From Amycolatopsis jejuensis (GTDB taxonomy: Bacteria; Actinomycetota; Actinomycetes; Mycobacteriales; Pseudonocardiaceae), in assembly GCF_000717335.1 (NCBI RefSeq), contig NZ_JNYZ01000011.1:407794-471793 (forward strand): 64,000 bases of DNA, in the 5' to 3' direction. Of this stretch, positions 52,651 to 62,053 are shown in pieces. The position numbers and the translations under genes are program-made. How positions within the stretch are numbered: the stretch's first letter is position 1; every line of letters starts with the position of its first letter. The notes under the pieces are model-generated. The model searched no databases, was not told the DNA's origin, and saw only the letters and a program-made list of their open reading frames with translations.

Positions 52651-55215
52651 GTGCCCGCCCCCAACCTGACGCGTGACGAAGCCAAGCAGCGCTCCGGCCT
52701 GCTGGACGTGTCGTCCTACGACCTCGAGCTGGACCTGACCGACGGCCACGGCCGTCCAGGGGAGAAGACGTTCCGCTCCACCACCACGGTGCGGTTCTCC
52801 TGCAGCCGTCCCGGCGAATCGTCGTGGATCGACCTCGTCGCCGAAGGCGTGCGCTCGGCCGTGCTGAACGGCACCGAGCTGGACGTGAGCGGCTACGTCG
52901 AGGACAACGGCGTCGTTCTCCCCGGCCTTGCCGCGGAGAACGAGCTCGTCGTCACCGCCGACTGCCGCTACATGAACACCGGCGAGGGCCTGCACCGCTT
53001 CGTCGACCCGGTCGACGACGGCGTGTACCTGTACACGCAGTTCGAGACCGCCGACGCCAAGCGCATGTTCGCCTGCTTCGACCAGCCGGACCTGAAGTCG
53101 GTGTACCGGCTCACCGTGCACGCACCGCGCGACTGGAAGGTGGTGTCCAACGCGCTGATCGCCGAAGCCGAGGACACCCCGGACGGTGCGCGGCGCACGA
53201 AGTTCGCCGAATCCGAGCGCATTTCGACCTACCTCGTGGCGCTCATCGCAGGCCCGTACGCCGAATGGCGCGACGAATACCGGGACGCGCACAAGACGAT
53301 CCCGCTGGGCATCTACTGCCGCGCGTCGCTCGCCGAGCACATGGACGCCGACCGGCTGTTCGTCGAGACCAAGCAGGGTTTCGGCTTCTACCACGAGAAA
53401 TTCGGCACGCCGTACCCGTTCTCCAAGTACGACCAGCTGTTCGTGCCGGAGTTCAATGCGGGTGCGATGGAGAACGCCGGCGCGGTCACGTTCCTCGAGG
53501 ACTACGTGTTCCGCAGCCGCGTCACCCGCTACGCCTACGAGCGGCGTGCCGAAACGCTGCTGCACGAGATGGCGCACATGTGGTTCGGCGACCTGGTCAC
53601 CATGCGCTGGTGGGACGACCTGTGGCTGAACGAGTCGTTCGCGACGTTCGCGAGCGTGTTCGCCCAGGCCGAGGCCACCGAGTACCAGAACGCCTGGACG
53701 AGCTTCGCGAACATCGAGAAGTCCTGGGCGTACCGGCAGGACCAGCTGCCCTCCACGCATCCGATCGCGGCCGACATCGTCGACCTGCACGCGGTCGAGG
53801 TGAACTTCGACGGCATCACCTACGCCAAGGGCGCGAGCGTGCTCAAGCAGCTCGTGTCGTACGTCGGGATCGAGCATTTCCTCGACGGCCTCAAGGTCTA
53901 CTTCGGCAAGCACGCATGGGGCAACGCCACGCTGGCCGACCTGCTGGCCGCGCTGGAAGAGGCGTCCGGCCGCGACCTGTCGTGGTGGAGCGCGCAGTGG
54001 CTGGAGACCACCGGCCTCAACTCGCTCAGCCCGCGCTACGAGATCGCCGCGGACGGCACGTTCGCGTCGTTCGCCGTGGTCCAGACCGGCGCCAAGCCGG
54101 GCGCCGGGGAGCTGCGCACGCACCGCGTCGCGGTCGGCGTGTACGACGACGTCGCGGGCAAGATCGTGCGCACCGAGCGGGTGGAGCTCGACGTGTCCGG
54201 CGACCGTACCGAGGTCCCGCAGCTGGCCGGGAAACCGGCGGGCAAGCTCGTGCTGGTCAACGACGACGATCTCACCTACTGCACGATGCGGCTCGACCCG
54301 GCGTCGCTCACCACGCTGATCGACCGGATCGCCGACATCACCGAACCGCTGCCGCGGACGCTGTGCTGGTCGGCCGCGTGGGAGATGACACGCGAGGCCG
54401 AGCTCAAGGCGCGCGATTTCGTCACCCTGGTGGCGCGCGGGATCCACGCCGAAAGCGAGGTGGGCGTGGTACAGCGGCTGCTGCTGCAGGCGCAGACCGC
54501 GCTCAACTCCTACGCCGACCAGAAGTGGGCGGCCGCCGAGGGCTGGCCCGCGCTCAGCGGGCGGCTGCTGGAGCTGGCGCGTACCGCCGAGGCCGGTTCC
54601 GACCACCAGCTGGCGTTCGTGAACTCGCTGGCCGGTGGCGTGCTCGACGACGCCACGAGCACGGTGATCGCCGGGTGGCTGGACGGGTCCGCGCCGCTGC
54701 CGGGTCTCACCGTGGACACCGACCTGCGCTGGCGGCTGCTGCAGGCGCTGGTCGCGCACGGCAAGGCAGGTACCACGGAGATCGACGCCGAGCAGCAGCG
54801 CGACGACACCGCCGCGGGCCGCCGCCACGCCGAACGTTCGCGGGCCCTGCAGCCCACCGCCGAGGCGAAGGCGGACACGTGGCAGCGGGCGATCTACGAC
54901 GACGAGATCCCCAACGCCGTCAGCGACGCGCTCATCTCCGGGTTCTCCCACCCGGGCCAGAAACACCTGCTCGGCGACTACGTCGCGCGGTATTTCGAGG
55001 TGATCGACGAGGTGTGGGCCCGCCGCTCGAGCGAACGCGCGCAGCCGACGGCAATCGGGCTGTACCCGTCGTGGGCGGTCGAACCGGCCACGGTGCACGC
55101 GTCCGACGAATGGCTCGAGAGCGACCACCCGGCCGCCCTGCGCCGTCTCGTATCGGAAGGCCGCGCGGGCATCGTGCGCGCCCTCGCCGCCCGGGAGTTC
55201 GACAGCCAGTCCTGA
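52651..55215 (+). CDS. pepN: Aminopeptidase N (M1 family)
   Basis: 854 residues from GTG 52651, with AGAGG upstream (GTG 52645 is possible). Substrate motif GAMEN at 271-275, zinc site HEMAH at 305-309 and Glu328, then the ERAP1-like C-terminal half. It removes N-terminal residues from peptides in the cytosol. Typical length for actinomycete PepN. Confidence 0.96.
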   Translation: MPAPNLTRDEAKQRSGLLDVSSYDLELDLTDGHGRPGEKTFRSTTTVRFSCSRPGESSWIDLVAEGVRSAVLNGTELDVSGYVEDNGVVLPGLAAENELVVTADCRYMNTGEGLHRFVDPVDDGVYLYTQFETADAKRMFACFDQPDLKSVYRLTVHAPRDWKVVSNALIAEAEDTPDGARRTKFAESERISTYLVALIAGPYAEWRDEYRDAHKTIPLGIYCRASLAEHMDADRLFVETKQGFGFYHEKFGTPYPFSKYDQLFVPEFNAGAMENAGAVTFLEDYVFRSRVTRYAYERRAETLLHEMAHMWFGDLVTMRWWDDLWLNESFATFASVFAQAEATEYQNAWTSFANIEKSWAYRQDQLPSTHPIAADIVDLHAVEVNFDGITYAKGASVLKQLVSYVGIEHFLDGLKVYFGKHAWGNATLADLLAALEEASGRDLSWWSAQWLETTGLNSLSPRYEIAADGTFASFAVVQTGAKPGAGELRTHRVAVGVYDDVAGKIVRTERVELDVSGDRTEVPQLAGKPAGKLVLVNDDDLTYCTMRLDPASLTTLIDRIADITEPLPRTLCWSAAWEMTREAELKARDFVTLVARGIHAESEVGVVQRLLLQAQTALNSYADQKWAAAEGWPALSGRLLELARTAEAGSDHQLAFVNSLAGGVLDDATSTVIAGWLDGSAPLPGLTVDTDLRWRLLQALVAHGKAGTTEIDAEQQRDDTAAGRRHAERSRALQPTAEAKADTWQRAIYDDEIPNAVSDALISGFSHPGQKHLLGDYVARYFEVIDEVWARRSSERAQPTAIGLYPSWAVEPATVHASDEWLESDHPAALRRLVSEGRAGIVRALAAREFDSQS

Positions 55216-55219
55216 AAAG

Positions 55220-55270
55220 CCGTGAAGGGAACCATCAGGGAATCTGATTCCCTCATGGTTCCCTTCACGG
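55220..55270. terminator. Large bidirectional hairpin between convergent genes
   Basis: 25-base arms (55220-55244 and 55246-55270) around a single T, with one mismatch. The left arm begins CCGTGAAGGGAACCAT. It starts 5 bases after the pepN stop and ends 15 bases before the DUF5130 stop. Confidence 0.85.
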
Positions 55271-55285
55271 ACTTCGGACCGGGGG

Positions 55286-55765
55286 TCAGTGCTTCGGTTC
55301 GGGGCCTGCCTGGTCGCTCAGCATGCGCAGGGCGTTGACGAGACCGCCGACGAGGTCGCCTTCCTTGAAGGACGCGACCATGCTCGCGACCGCGAGGTTC
55401 GCGCCGCGGTCCGGCAGCCGCGAGTGCGACCGCTCGCCGGTGACGATCTCGATCGCGCGCTGCGCCGGTGACACGGCGAGCAGCACCGCGTTCGACGGGT
55501 CGTCGGTGGACGCGTGCAGTTTCTCCGCACCGGCGCGGGTTTCCCCGCCGAGGTCGCCGAGGTAGATGCTGAAGCCGAGGCCGGACTCGCGCGTGGCGAA
55601 CGTGAGCGCCTCGTCGAGGCGGGCCAGCTGCTGCACCGTGAACGGCGTGGCGGGCGCGGCGGGCTCGTACATCTTCGCCGCCGAAATCCGCCCGCTGTTG
55701 GTGACGACCTCGCCGAACGCCAGGTCCTCCTCCGCGACCTGCCGGGTCAGCTCACCACTTGCCAC
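55286..55765 (-). CDS. DUF5130 (TPM-like) protein
   Basis: 159 residues, GTG start 55765. A TPM/DUF5130 domain (FTVQQLARLDEALTFATRESGLGFSIYLGDLGG...IEIVTGERS). In actinobacteria this gene sits beside a small membrane protein of the cytochrome aa3 oxidase, as here. Its 5' end overlaps that gene by 14 bases. Molecular role unknown. Confidence 0.82.
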   Translation of the reverse strand: MASGELTRQVAEEDLAFGEVVTNSGRISAAKMYEPAAPATPFTVQQLARLDEALTFATRESGLGFSIYLGDLGGETRAGAEKLHASTDDPSNAVLLAVSPAQRAIEIVTGERSHSRLPDRGANLAVASMVASFKEGDLVGGLVNALRMLSDQAGPEPKH

Positions 55766-56006
55766 GAGCGCCTCCTGCGGCCGTCGAAGCGCCCGCGGGC
55801 GCCACCTTCACTTCGGCCGCCGCCCCGTGCACGGCGCCGACGCCGTCCGGGTTGGCGGACCACCACATCGCGGGGTACTCCCACGGCTGTCCGGGCCGGT
55901 ACCGCGGCGTCCCCGAGAACTTCTTCCGCAGGGTGGCAGCACCGACCACCAAGTAGATGGCCAGGGGGATGACCGCGTAGACCAGGATCGTCTCGACAAC
56001 GTTCAC
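55752..56006 (-). CDS. Small membrane protein, CtaJ-like aa3 oxidase subunit
   Basis: 84 residues from GTG 56006. One N-terminal helix (VETILVYAVIPLAIYLVVGA) is followed by KFSGTPRYRPGQPWEYP-x-WW, a pattern I associate with the CtaJ subunit of the actinobacterial bcc-aa3 supercomplex. The pairing with DUF5130 supports it. Assignment rests on memory of the family, without an alignment. Confidence 0.65.
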   Translation of the reverse strand: MNVVETILVYAVIPLAIYLVVGAATLRKKFSGTPRYRPGQPWEYPAMWWSANPDGVGAVHGAAAEVKVAPAGASTAAGGARGKW

Positions 56007-56189
56007 GCCGGTGAGCGTATCGGATGGCCCCCGCGCGCACCGCGCGGCGCCGCGCCGGAGGGCGACCGCTCGTCGCGGGAGAACGTCCGTCCGCCGCTTG
56101 GCCCGCCTCCGCTGGAACGTTGGGGCGAAGGGCAGCGGGCCGAAAGATGGCAACTCACCGTACAGGCGGCCGTAACAGCCGATGCCGCC

Positions 56190-56218
56190 TTGTCGGAACC
56201 TTGAAATCCTCGTAGCTT
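56190..56218 (+). promoter_or_regulatory. Promoter candidate for the hexad-repeat gene
   Basis: TTGTCG (56190-56195), 17-base spacer, TAGCTT (56213-56218). Transcription near 56225 would give a leader of ~67 bases ending in AGGAGG before ATG 56292. Confidence 0.45.
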
Positions 56219-56291
56219 TTTCACCTGTACGGGCCTTGCGCCCGGCTCCTCAGCCCCAGCAGGTAACGCACCGGTCCCAGGAGGACACCTC

Positions 56292-56699
56292 ATGCAGAGC
56301 GTCCAGCCCCCCGCTCAGGCGATCACCGAGACCATTTCGTCACCCAGTGAGACCGAATTCGTGCCCGGAACGCGTGTGACGTCCGGCACACGGGTTACTC
56401 GTGGCACCCGGGTCACCCGCGGCACTCGCGTCACGGCAGGCACGCGCGTCACCTGCGGAACCCGCGTCACTCGCGGCACGCGGGTCACTCGTGGCACGCG
56501 CGTGACGGCCGGTACCCGCGTCACGATGGGTACTCGGGTCACCATGGGCACCCGGGTCACTCGCGGCACCCGGGTCACGGCAGGCACTCGGGTCACGATG
56601 GGCACCCGCGTCACCCGTGGCACGAGGGTCACCCGGGGCACCCGCGTCACGATGGGCACCCGCGTCACCTGCCAGGCCGACTACAGCCTCGCCGCCTGA
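56292..56699 (+). CDS. GTRVT hexad-repeat protein, unknown function
   Basis: 135 residues, ATG 56292, AGGAGG 8 bases upstream. Residues 1-25 are an acid/proline-containing head without a signal peptide. Residues 26-126 are 17 copies of GTRVT joined by single residues (S, R, A, C or M). The tail is CQADYSLAA. It has 24 Arg and no Lys, so it is strongly basic. All 17 pentads are identical in protein, while codons differ at nearly every third position and in one case by an Arg codon-family change (AGG). The V-x-x-x-T spacing loosely recalls left-handed beta-helix hexads. Cys55 and Cys127 could pair. I do not recognise a family; no modifying enzyme of a peptide natural product is adjacent. Confidence 0.85.
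   Translation: MQSVQPPAQAITETISSPSETEFVPGTRVTSGTRVTRGTRVTRGTRVTAGTRVTCGTRVTRGTRVTRGTRVTAGTRVTMGTRVTMGTRVTRGTRVTAGTRVTMGTRVTRGTRVTRGTRVTMGTRVTCQADYSLAA
56367..56669 (+). repeat. 18-bp coding tandem repeat, 17 units
   Basis: Units GGN-ACN-CGN-GTN-ACN plus one linker codon. Linker residues in order: S R R A C R R A M M R A M R R M. All changes inside the pentads are synonymous. Confidence 0.97.
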
Positions 56700-56835
56700 C
56701 CCGGTACCGCACGACGGAAGCACGGCAGAAAGCAGAACGTCGAGCAGGTCCATCGGCTCGCCCCGGCCGCCGCACAGGCTGCCGGGGCGCCGACGTTTCC
56801 CGGGTCCGGAAGCTGCCGGCCGGCAACGACCGCCG

Positions 56836-57498
56836 CTAAGCCGCCGATCCGAGATAAGGCCGCCACAACGGGTCGGCCTCCTTCGAATGCGCCAGCAGCC
56901 GCCAATGCGGGCCGTGCGGGGCGCGCGGCACCACGCGCAGCCGCCAGCCGATCTCGGCCAGCAGCCGGTCTGCCTTGCGGTGGTTGCACTTGGCGCAGCA
57001 GGCCACGCAGTTCGTCCAGCTGTGCGGGCCGCCCCGGCTGCGCGGGACCACGTGGTCGATCGTCTCGGCCCGGCCGCCGCAGTAGGCGCAGCGGTACCGG
57101 TCGCGGTGCATCAGCCCGGCCCTGGTCAGCGGCACCTTCGCGCGGTATGGGACGCGCACGTACGTGCTGAGCCGGATCACCGACGGCACGGGCAGCGATA
57201 CGGTCGCGGCGTGCAGTTCGCCGCCCTCCGCATCGCCGTGGACCACTTCCGCCTTCCCGCACATCACCAGCACCACCGCGCGGCGCAGCGGGACCGCGGT
57301 GAGCGGTTCGAAAGTGGCGTTGAGCAGGAGGACCCGGCGGCGGCCCCACGCCGGAGCGACCGGATCGCGGGCTCTACGCTGTCCGGGCGGACGGGACACT
57401 CCCCCTGGACGGTTCCCCGGCCCGGACGGGACGGTTCCGCCGGATGCGGACCCTCCCGGGCAGGCACGCAGGACCGTCTCCGGCGACAGCTCGGCCAT
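56836..57498 (-). CDS. HNH endonuclease
   Basis: 220 residues if started at ATG 57498; the conserved part begins only around residue 50 (RRRVLLLNATFEPL), so a later start is possible. HNH core: CAYCGG, DHVVPRSRGG with the catalytic His, N in SWTNCVACC, and KCNHRK. Two CxxC pairs bind zinc. Genes like this are widespread and single-copy in actinomycetes; target unknown. Confidence 0.88.
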   Translation of the reverse strand: MAELSPETVLRACPGGSASGGTVPSGPGNRPGGVSRPPGQRRARDPVAPAWGRRRVLLLNATFEPLTAVPLRRAVVLVMCGKAEVVHGDAEGGELHAATVSLPVPSVIRLSTYVRVPYRAKVPLTRAGLMHRDRYRCAYCGGRAETIDHVVPRSRGGPHSWTNCVACCAKCNHRKADRLLAEIGWRLRVVPRAPHGPHWRLLAHSKEADPLWRPYLGSAA

Positions 57499-57813
57499 GG
57501 CTTGGCCGGCGCCGCCGAGGGGGACGGGTTGTCGGTCTGGCACTCGACCACCTCCACCGGTGCAGGCATAGTCGACCACACATCGGGGCCCCGGCGCACG
57601 TGTGTTCCGTGACGTGTCACATACCCGCGACCCGGCGGCCACCCACGGGCCGCCCGCCCGCCGCCGGGAGCGACCCGGTACACAGGCCCGGACAAACCCG
57701 AACAACGCCGGAACAGGCCCGGCCAAGCTCCGGCGGGCCCCCGGCAACCCCCGGCAAGCACCGCCCCTGCAGTCCCCCGAGCGGCCCCGCCGCGCAGAAA
57801 GGATCGCCAGCTC
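57499..57813. other. Intergenic region, nothing recognised
   Basis: 315 bases between divergent HNH and MscS genes. Proline/glycine-rich frames only. GAAAGGA before GTG 57814 is the MscS ribosome site. Confidence 0.5.
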
Positions 57814-58791
57814 GTGAACGTCGTGCTCAGCGCACCGCCCGCCTGCATCTCCGAAGCGGGAACGTGGTGCGCGCAGGTCTACTCGGTCACGCACAACGAG
57901 TGGCTCGCCGGCTCGGCAGGCTGGCTCGTCACGAAGCCACTGCGGATCGTCCTCATCGTCGTCGTCGCCTTCGTGGTGCGGTATCTCACAAAGCGGCTGA
58001 TCGAACGGGTCACCACGCTGCCCAACGGCGGCGGGAAGATCCCGGCCCTGCTCAGACCGCTGCGCGAACGCGCGCCGGACGTGCTCGGCCCGGCCGTGAT
58101 CGAACGCCGCAGGCAGCGGGCCACCACGATCGGCTCGGTGCTGAAGTCGATGGCCACGTTCCTGATCTACGGCCTCGCCTGCATCCTCGTGCTCGGCGAG
58201 CTGGGCATCGACCTGGCGCCGATCATCGCGTCGGCCGGGATCGTCGGCGTCGCGCTCGGGTTCGGTGCGCAGAACCTGGTCAAGGACTTCCTGTCCGGCA
58301 TGTTCATGATGATGGAGGACCAGTACGGCGTCGGCGACGTCGTGGACATCGGCTCGGCCACCGGCACCGTCGAGGCCGTCGGCTTGCGCATCACCACGCT
58401 GCGCGACCTGCAGGGCACGGTCTGGTACGTGCGCAACGGCGAGGTGCTGCGCGTCGGCAACTCCAGCCAGGGCTTCGCGGTCGCCGTCGTGGACGTGCCG
58501 CTCGGGTACTCCGCGGACGTCGACCGGGCGACGACCGTGCTCACCGACGCCGCCACACGCGCGGTCGAGACCGACGGGCTGGCGGCGAACGTGCTGGAGC
58601 CGGTGGAGATGCTCGGTGTCGAAAAGGTGACTCCGGAGGGCATCGTGTTACGACTCACCGTGAAGGTGCGACCTGGCAAGCAGTGGGCCGTGCAGCGGGC
58701 GTTGCGCGGGCAGCTGCTCGGCGCGCTCGAGGAGGCCGGCTTCGAACCGCCGCTCGGCCGGTTCATGTCCGCCCCGCAAGCGGACAAATAG
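57814..58791 (+). CDS. Small-conductance mechanosensitive channel (MscS family)
   Basis: 325 residues, GTG start. Membrane helices at ~40-60, ~108-128 and ~130-150. The third is the pore helix, with the glycine/alanine-rich [20 protein letters not shown]. The beta domain with [12 protein letters not shown] and the alpha/beta C-terminal domain follow. It opens on membrane tension to release solutes. Confidence 0.93.
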   Translation: MNVVLSAPPACISEAGTWCAQVYSVTHNEWLAGSAGWLVTKPLRIVLIVVVAFVVRYLTKRLIERVTTLPNGGGKIPALLRPLRERAPDVLGPAVIERRRQRATTIGSVLKSMATFLIYGLACILVLGELGIDLAPIIASAGIVGVALGFGAQNLVKDFLSGMFMMMEDQYGVGDVVDIGSATGTVEAVGLRITTLRDLQGTVWYVRNGEVLRVGNSSQGFAVAVVDVPLGYSADVDRATTVLTDAATRAVETDGLAANVLEPVEMLGVEKVTPEGIVLRLTVKVRPGKQWAVQRALRGQLLGALEEAGFEPPLGRFMSAPQADK

Positions 58792-58840
58792 CCGGGCACA
58801 CCACGCCGCGGCGGCAGGGCAAGATGGAGGAGTGTCGACT

Positions 58841-59230
58841 GTGAGTGAGCCGGAACCGGCGAACCTGTACGAGGCGGTGGGCGGAGAACCGACCTTCCGC
58901 CGGATCGTCGCGCGGTTCTACGAGGAGGTGGCGCGCGACGAGGTGCTGCGCCCGCTCTACCCGGAGGAGGACCTCGGCCCGGCGGAGGAGCGGTTCCGGC
59001 TGTTCCTCATCCAGTACTGGGGCGGCCCGCACACCTACTCCGACCGCCGCGGCCACCCGCGGCTGCGGATGCGGCACGCGCCGTTCAAGATCGGCCCGAT
59101 CGAACGGGACGCCTGGCTGCGCGCGATCCGCATCGCGGTCGAGGAGGAGGACCTGCCCGAGCCCTACCGCGGCGAGCTGTGGGCGTACCTCGAAATGGCG
59201 GCGCACAGCATGATGAACAGCTTCGGGTGA
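58841..59230 (+). CDS. Group II truncated haemoglobin (GlbO type)
   Basis: 129 residues from GTG 58841, 10 bases after GGAGG; GTG 58832 is too close to that site. Globin 2-on-2 fold with the B10 Tyr (FYEEV), the [14 protein letters not shown] turn, proximal His in MRHAPF and the G8 Trp (RDAWLRA). Oxygen/NO chemistry in the cytosol. Its stop overlaps the next start (TGATG). Confidence 0.93.
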   Translation: MSEPEPANLYEAVGGEPTFRRIVARFYEEVARDEVLRPLYPEEDLGPAEERFRLFLIQYWGGPHTYSDRRGHPRLRMRHAPFKIGPIERDAWLRAIRIAVEEEDLPEPYRGELWAYLEMAAHSMMNSFG

Positions 59231-60789
59231 TGAGACCCCGGCGGCCGTCGTGGTGGTCGGACGCGGTGTTCTACGAGGTCTACGTGCGCTCGTTCGCCGA
59301 TTCCGACGGCGACGGCATCGGCGACCTCGAGGGCATCCGCAGCCGGCTCGACTACCTGGAGCAGCTGGGCGTCGACGCGCTGTGGCTCACGCCGTTCTAC
59401 CGCTCCCCGATGGCCGACCACGGCTACGACGTCTCGCACCCGCGCGACGTCGACCCGATGTTCGGCACCCTCGGCGACTTCGACGTGCTGCTCACCGAGG
59501 CGCACCGGCGCGGCATCCGGGTCACCGTGGACGTGGTGCCGAACCACACGAGCAACCAGCACGAATGGTTCAAGTCGGCGCTGGCCGCCGGACGGGGCAG
59601 CCCGGAGCGGGAGCGGTACCTGTTCCGCGACGGTCGCGGGCCGCGCGGGGCCGAGCCGCCCAACAACTGGGTCAGCGTGTTCGGCGGACCGGCGTGGACG
59701 CGGGTGCCGGACGGGCAGTGGTACCTGCACCTCTTCGCCCCGCAGCAGCCGGATCTCAACTGGGCGAATGCCGACGTCCGCTACGACCTGGAGCGCACCC
59801 TGCGGTTCTGGCTCGACCGCGGGGTCGACGGATTCCGCATCGACGTGGCGCACGGAATGTCGAAACCGCCGGGACTGCCCGACATGGACCCGCGGGCCCC
59901 GGAGTTCGGCGGTGGCGAGTACTACGACCCGCGGTTCGACGACGACGGCGTGCACGAGGTGCACCAGATGATCCGCAAGGTGCTCGACGAGTACCCGGAC
60001 GCGATGGCCGTCGGCGAGATCTGGGTGCACGACGAGGAGCGGCTGGCCCGCTACCTGCGGCCGGACGAGCTGCACCTGGCGTTCAACTTCCGCCTGGTCC
60101 TGACCCATTTCGACGCGGACGCGATGCGTACGTCGATCGAGCGGTCGCTGGCGGTGCCGCGGGCGGCCGGGGCGCCGGCGACGTGGACGCTGTCCAACCA
60201 CGACGTGTGGCGCGCGGCGAGCCGGTACGGCGGCGGTGCGGCCGGGGTTCGCCGGGCCCGCGCGATGGCGCTGGTGGAGCTGGCCATGCCCGGCACGATC
60301 TACCTGTACCAGGGCGAGGAGCTGGGCCTGCCCAACGTGTCACTGCCCCCCGAGGCCATGGCCGACCCCCGGGCCCGGACGCAGGGCCCGGAATACAGCC
60401 GGGACGGTGAACGGGTACCGATTCCGTGGGAAGGAACCCTTCCGCCGTACGGATTTTCCCGCACGCCGCACACCTGGCTGCCGATGCCGCCGGACTGGGC
60501 GGGCCTCACCGTGGCGCGGCAGCTGCCGGACCCGGAGTCCACGCTGTCGCTGTACCGCCGGGCGCTGCAGCTGCGGAAAACGCACCCGGCGTTCCGGGTC
60601 GGCGACGATCTCGAGTGGTACGGCGCCCCGGCAGGATGCTTCGCGTTCCGCCGCGGGCGGGGCGGGCTGATCTGCGCGCTGAACACGTCGGCGAGTTCGA
60701 TCGCGCTCCCGCCCGGGGAGGTGCTGCTGACCAGCAGCCCACTGGTCGAAGGGCGGCTTGCGCCGGATTCTGCTGTTTGGCTGGTCTGA
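59230..60789 (+). CDS. Alpha-glucosidase, GH13 family
   Basis: 519 residues from ATG 59230, coupled to the globin gene. TIM barrel with nucleophile Asp205 (GFRIDVAHG), acid Glu263 (VGEIWVH) and Asp325 (SNHDVW), plus the early D-V-V-P-N-H-T motif. Resembles GH13 oligosaccharide alpha-glucosidases (AglA-like). No signal peptide, so it is intracellular. The barrel and C-terminal beta domain are complete. Confidence 0.93.
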   Translation: MRPRRPSWWSDAVFYEVYVRSFADSDGDGIGDLEGIRSRLDYLEQLGVDALWLTPFYRSPMADHGYDVSHPRDVDPMFGTLGDFDVLLTEAHRRGIRVTVDVVPNHTSNQHEWFKSALAAGRGSPERERYLFRDGRGPRGAEPPNNWVSVFGGPAWTRVPDGQWYLHLFAPQQPDLNWANADVRYDLERTLRFWLDRGVDGFRIDVAHGMSKPPGLPDMDPRAPEFGGGEYYDPRFDDDGVHEVHQMIRKVLDEYPDAMAVGEIWVHDEERLARYLRPDELHLAFNFRLVLTHFDADAMRTSIERSLAVPRAAGAPATWTLSNHDVWRAASRYGGGAAGVRRARAMALVELAMPGTIYLYQGEELGLPNVSLPPEAMADPRARTQGPEYSRDGERVPIPWEGTLPPYGFSRTPHTWLPMPPDWAGLTVARQLPDPESTLSLYRRALQLRKTHPAFRVGDDLEWYGAPAGCFAFRRGRGGLICALNTSASSIALPPGEVLLTSSPLVEGRLAPDSAVWLV

Positions 60790-61052
60790 GGCCGCGGAAT
60801 CAGGACCGCCGGGCGAGGCAGCCGCGCATGACCCACTGCCGGTCACCGGACGAGCGGCTGATCACCCGCCGGATTCCGCCGCCTTGGCGGTAGCCCGCAC
60901 CGGCCGGGTACTTCGCTTGCCGCCACGGCCAAGGCGAACGGGCCCGCGCTCTCCCCACCGGCGAGCCCAGTCCCCCGACGAGGCGATACTCCCCCACCCG
61001 CCCGCTGATCGAGCACCGGATTCCGCCGCCCGGCCGACCCGGTCCCGCGGAA
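60790..61052. repeat. Junction repeat with a copy of the next gene's tail
   Basis: Between convergent genes. CGCGGAATCAGGACCG then (C/G)CGGGC occurs at 60793-60814, 4 bases after the GH13 stop, and again at 61046-61067, across the stop of the small minus-strand gene. A second shared piece, CCGGATTCCGCCGCC, also occurs twice. No gene seen. Confidence 0.75.
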
Positions 61053-61238
61053 TCAGGACCGGCGGGCCTCCAGGCCGAGCATTTCCAGCAGGCCACGCAG
61101 GTCGTCGGCATCATGGGCGAACCCGGCCACCGTGCGGACGGCCTGGTCCTGCCGCACGCACAGGTCCTGTTCGGCGGTGATCCGGGCGCGGGCGAACTCA
61201 CTGGTTTCGGCGGACAGCGGACGTCGTTCCGAGCGCAT
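61053..61238 (-). CDS. Small hypothetical protein
   Basis: 61 residues from ATG 61238, with GAGGAG at ideal spacing. Charged and helix-prone (TSEFARARITAEQDLC, LRGLLEMLGLE), without membrane segment or signal. I do not recognise it. The good ribosome site and codon use support a real gene. Confidence 0.65.
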   Translation of the reverse strand: MRSERRPLSAETSEFARARITAEQDLCVRQDQAVRTVAGFAHDADDLRGLLEMLGLEARRS

Positions 61239-61625
61239 GTCGCTCCTCGTCGAGGTGGAAGGGGCCGACGGCGGCAGCAGGGCTCGGGGGGCTCCGTGCC
61301 GCCGAGGACGACGCCGGTTCGAGTACCGGCGCGCGATGGGGCTTCTCGACCTCGCTGACGCTACTCCGGCCGGGCCCGGGCCGCGCAGCGGTGCCGCCGG
61401 GACGTCCACATAGGACCGCGCAGGCCGCAGCCCTGGTGCGATCGGTCGCCGCGTGCTTTACTGGCGCCGGTCATGTTTTGTGTTCGTGCGGTGGGTACGT
61501 CCCGCAGCCACGCTCGCAAGATGTAGCGGGCGTGGTGATTTCCGTCTCCGGAAGCACACTCGCTCGGTTGCCGGCCCGGATGCCGAGGTGGCATCCGATT
61601 GTTTCGTCCGATGGAGATCGTTTTT
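61239..61625 (+). other. Upstream region of the cold-shock gene
   Basis: 387 bases with no gene. The part nearest the ATG (~61440-61625) is AT-richer than its surroundings and may be the long leader typical of cold-shock genes. Confidence 0.4.
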
Positions 61626-61829
61626 ATGACGCAAGGCACCGTGAAGTGGTTCAACGCCGAAAAGGGCTTCGGGTTCATCAGCCCGGACGACGGCGGAGCC
61701 GACGTGTTCGTGCACTACTCGGAGATCCAGGGCAACGGCTTCCGCAGCCTCGAGGAGAACGCCCGCGTGGAGTTCGAGGTGGGCCAGGGCCAGAAGGGCC
61801 CGCAGGCCACCGGCGTCCGCGCCCTCTGA
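61626..61829 (+). CDS. Cold-shock protein (CspA family)
   Basis: 67 residues from ATG 61626 (MTQGTVKWF). RNA-binding motifs KGFGFI and VFVHY. An RNA chaperone of the CSD fold. Upstream in-frame starts (61599) would add nine unconserved residues. Hairpins follow the stop. Confidence 0.96.
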   Translation: MTQGTVKWFNAEKGFGFISPDDGGADVFVHYSEIQGNGFRSLEENARVEFEVGQGQKGPQATGVRAL

Positions 61830-61831
61830 TC

Positions 61832-61904
61832 TTCCGGTAGCCGGAAAATCAGGCAGTACCAGGGTGATCCGGTTCCCCGGGCGGGTTTTCCCGTACCGGG
61901 GAAC
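61832..61904 (+). terminator. Terminator hairpins after the cold-shock gene
   Basis: TTCCGG-TAG-CCGGAA (61832-61846) comes 2 bases after the stop. A longer stem follows: GTTCCCCGG (61872-61880) pairs with 61896-61904, with an inner CGGG-TTTT-CCCG. Confidence 0.7.
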
Positions 61905-62053
61905 GATTTCCCTGCGCCGGTGTGCTCCCCGCGCGGGAGCGCACCGGCGCATTCTGCGCGAATTCCCCGGCCGGGCAGGACTTTTCCGCCCCCGGGAACC
62001 ACTGCGCATGATCCCACGTTGACCAGTGCAGGTCGCGACCGGCCTCCCCCGCA

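Noticed and set aside
56315..56668. Minus-strand repeat frame (TRVP-type) opposite the GTRVT gene
   Set aside because: It arises because the 18-bp unit is also open in reverse. Its residues vary where the + strand is constant, and it lacks a ribosome site, so the + strand is the coding one.
56292..56699. Graspetide or lanthipeptide precursor
   Set aside because: No ATP-grasp, lanthionine synthetase, radical SAM or protease gene is adjacent, and the repeat lacks the Glu/Asp needed for graspetide links. Kept only as one untested idea.
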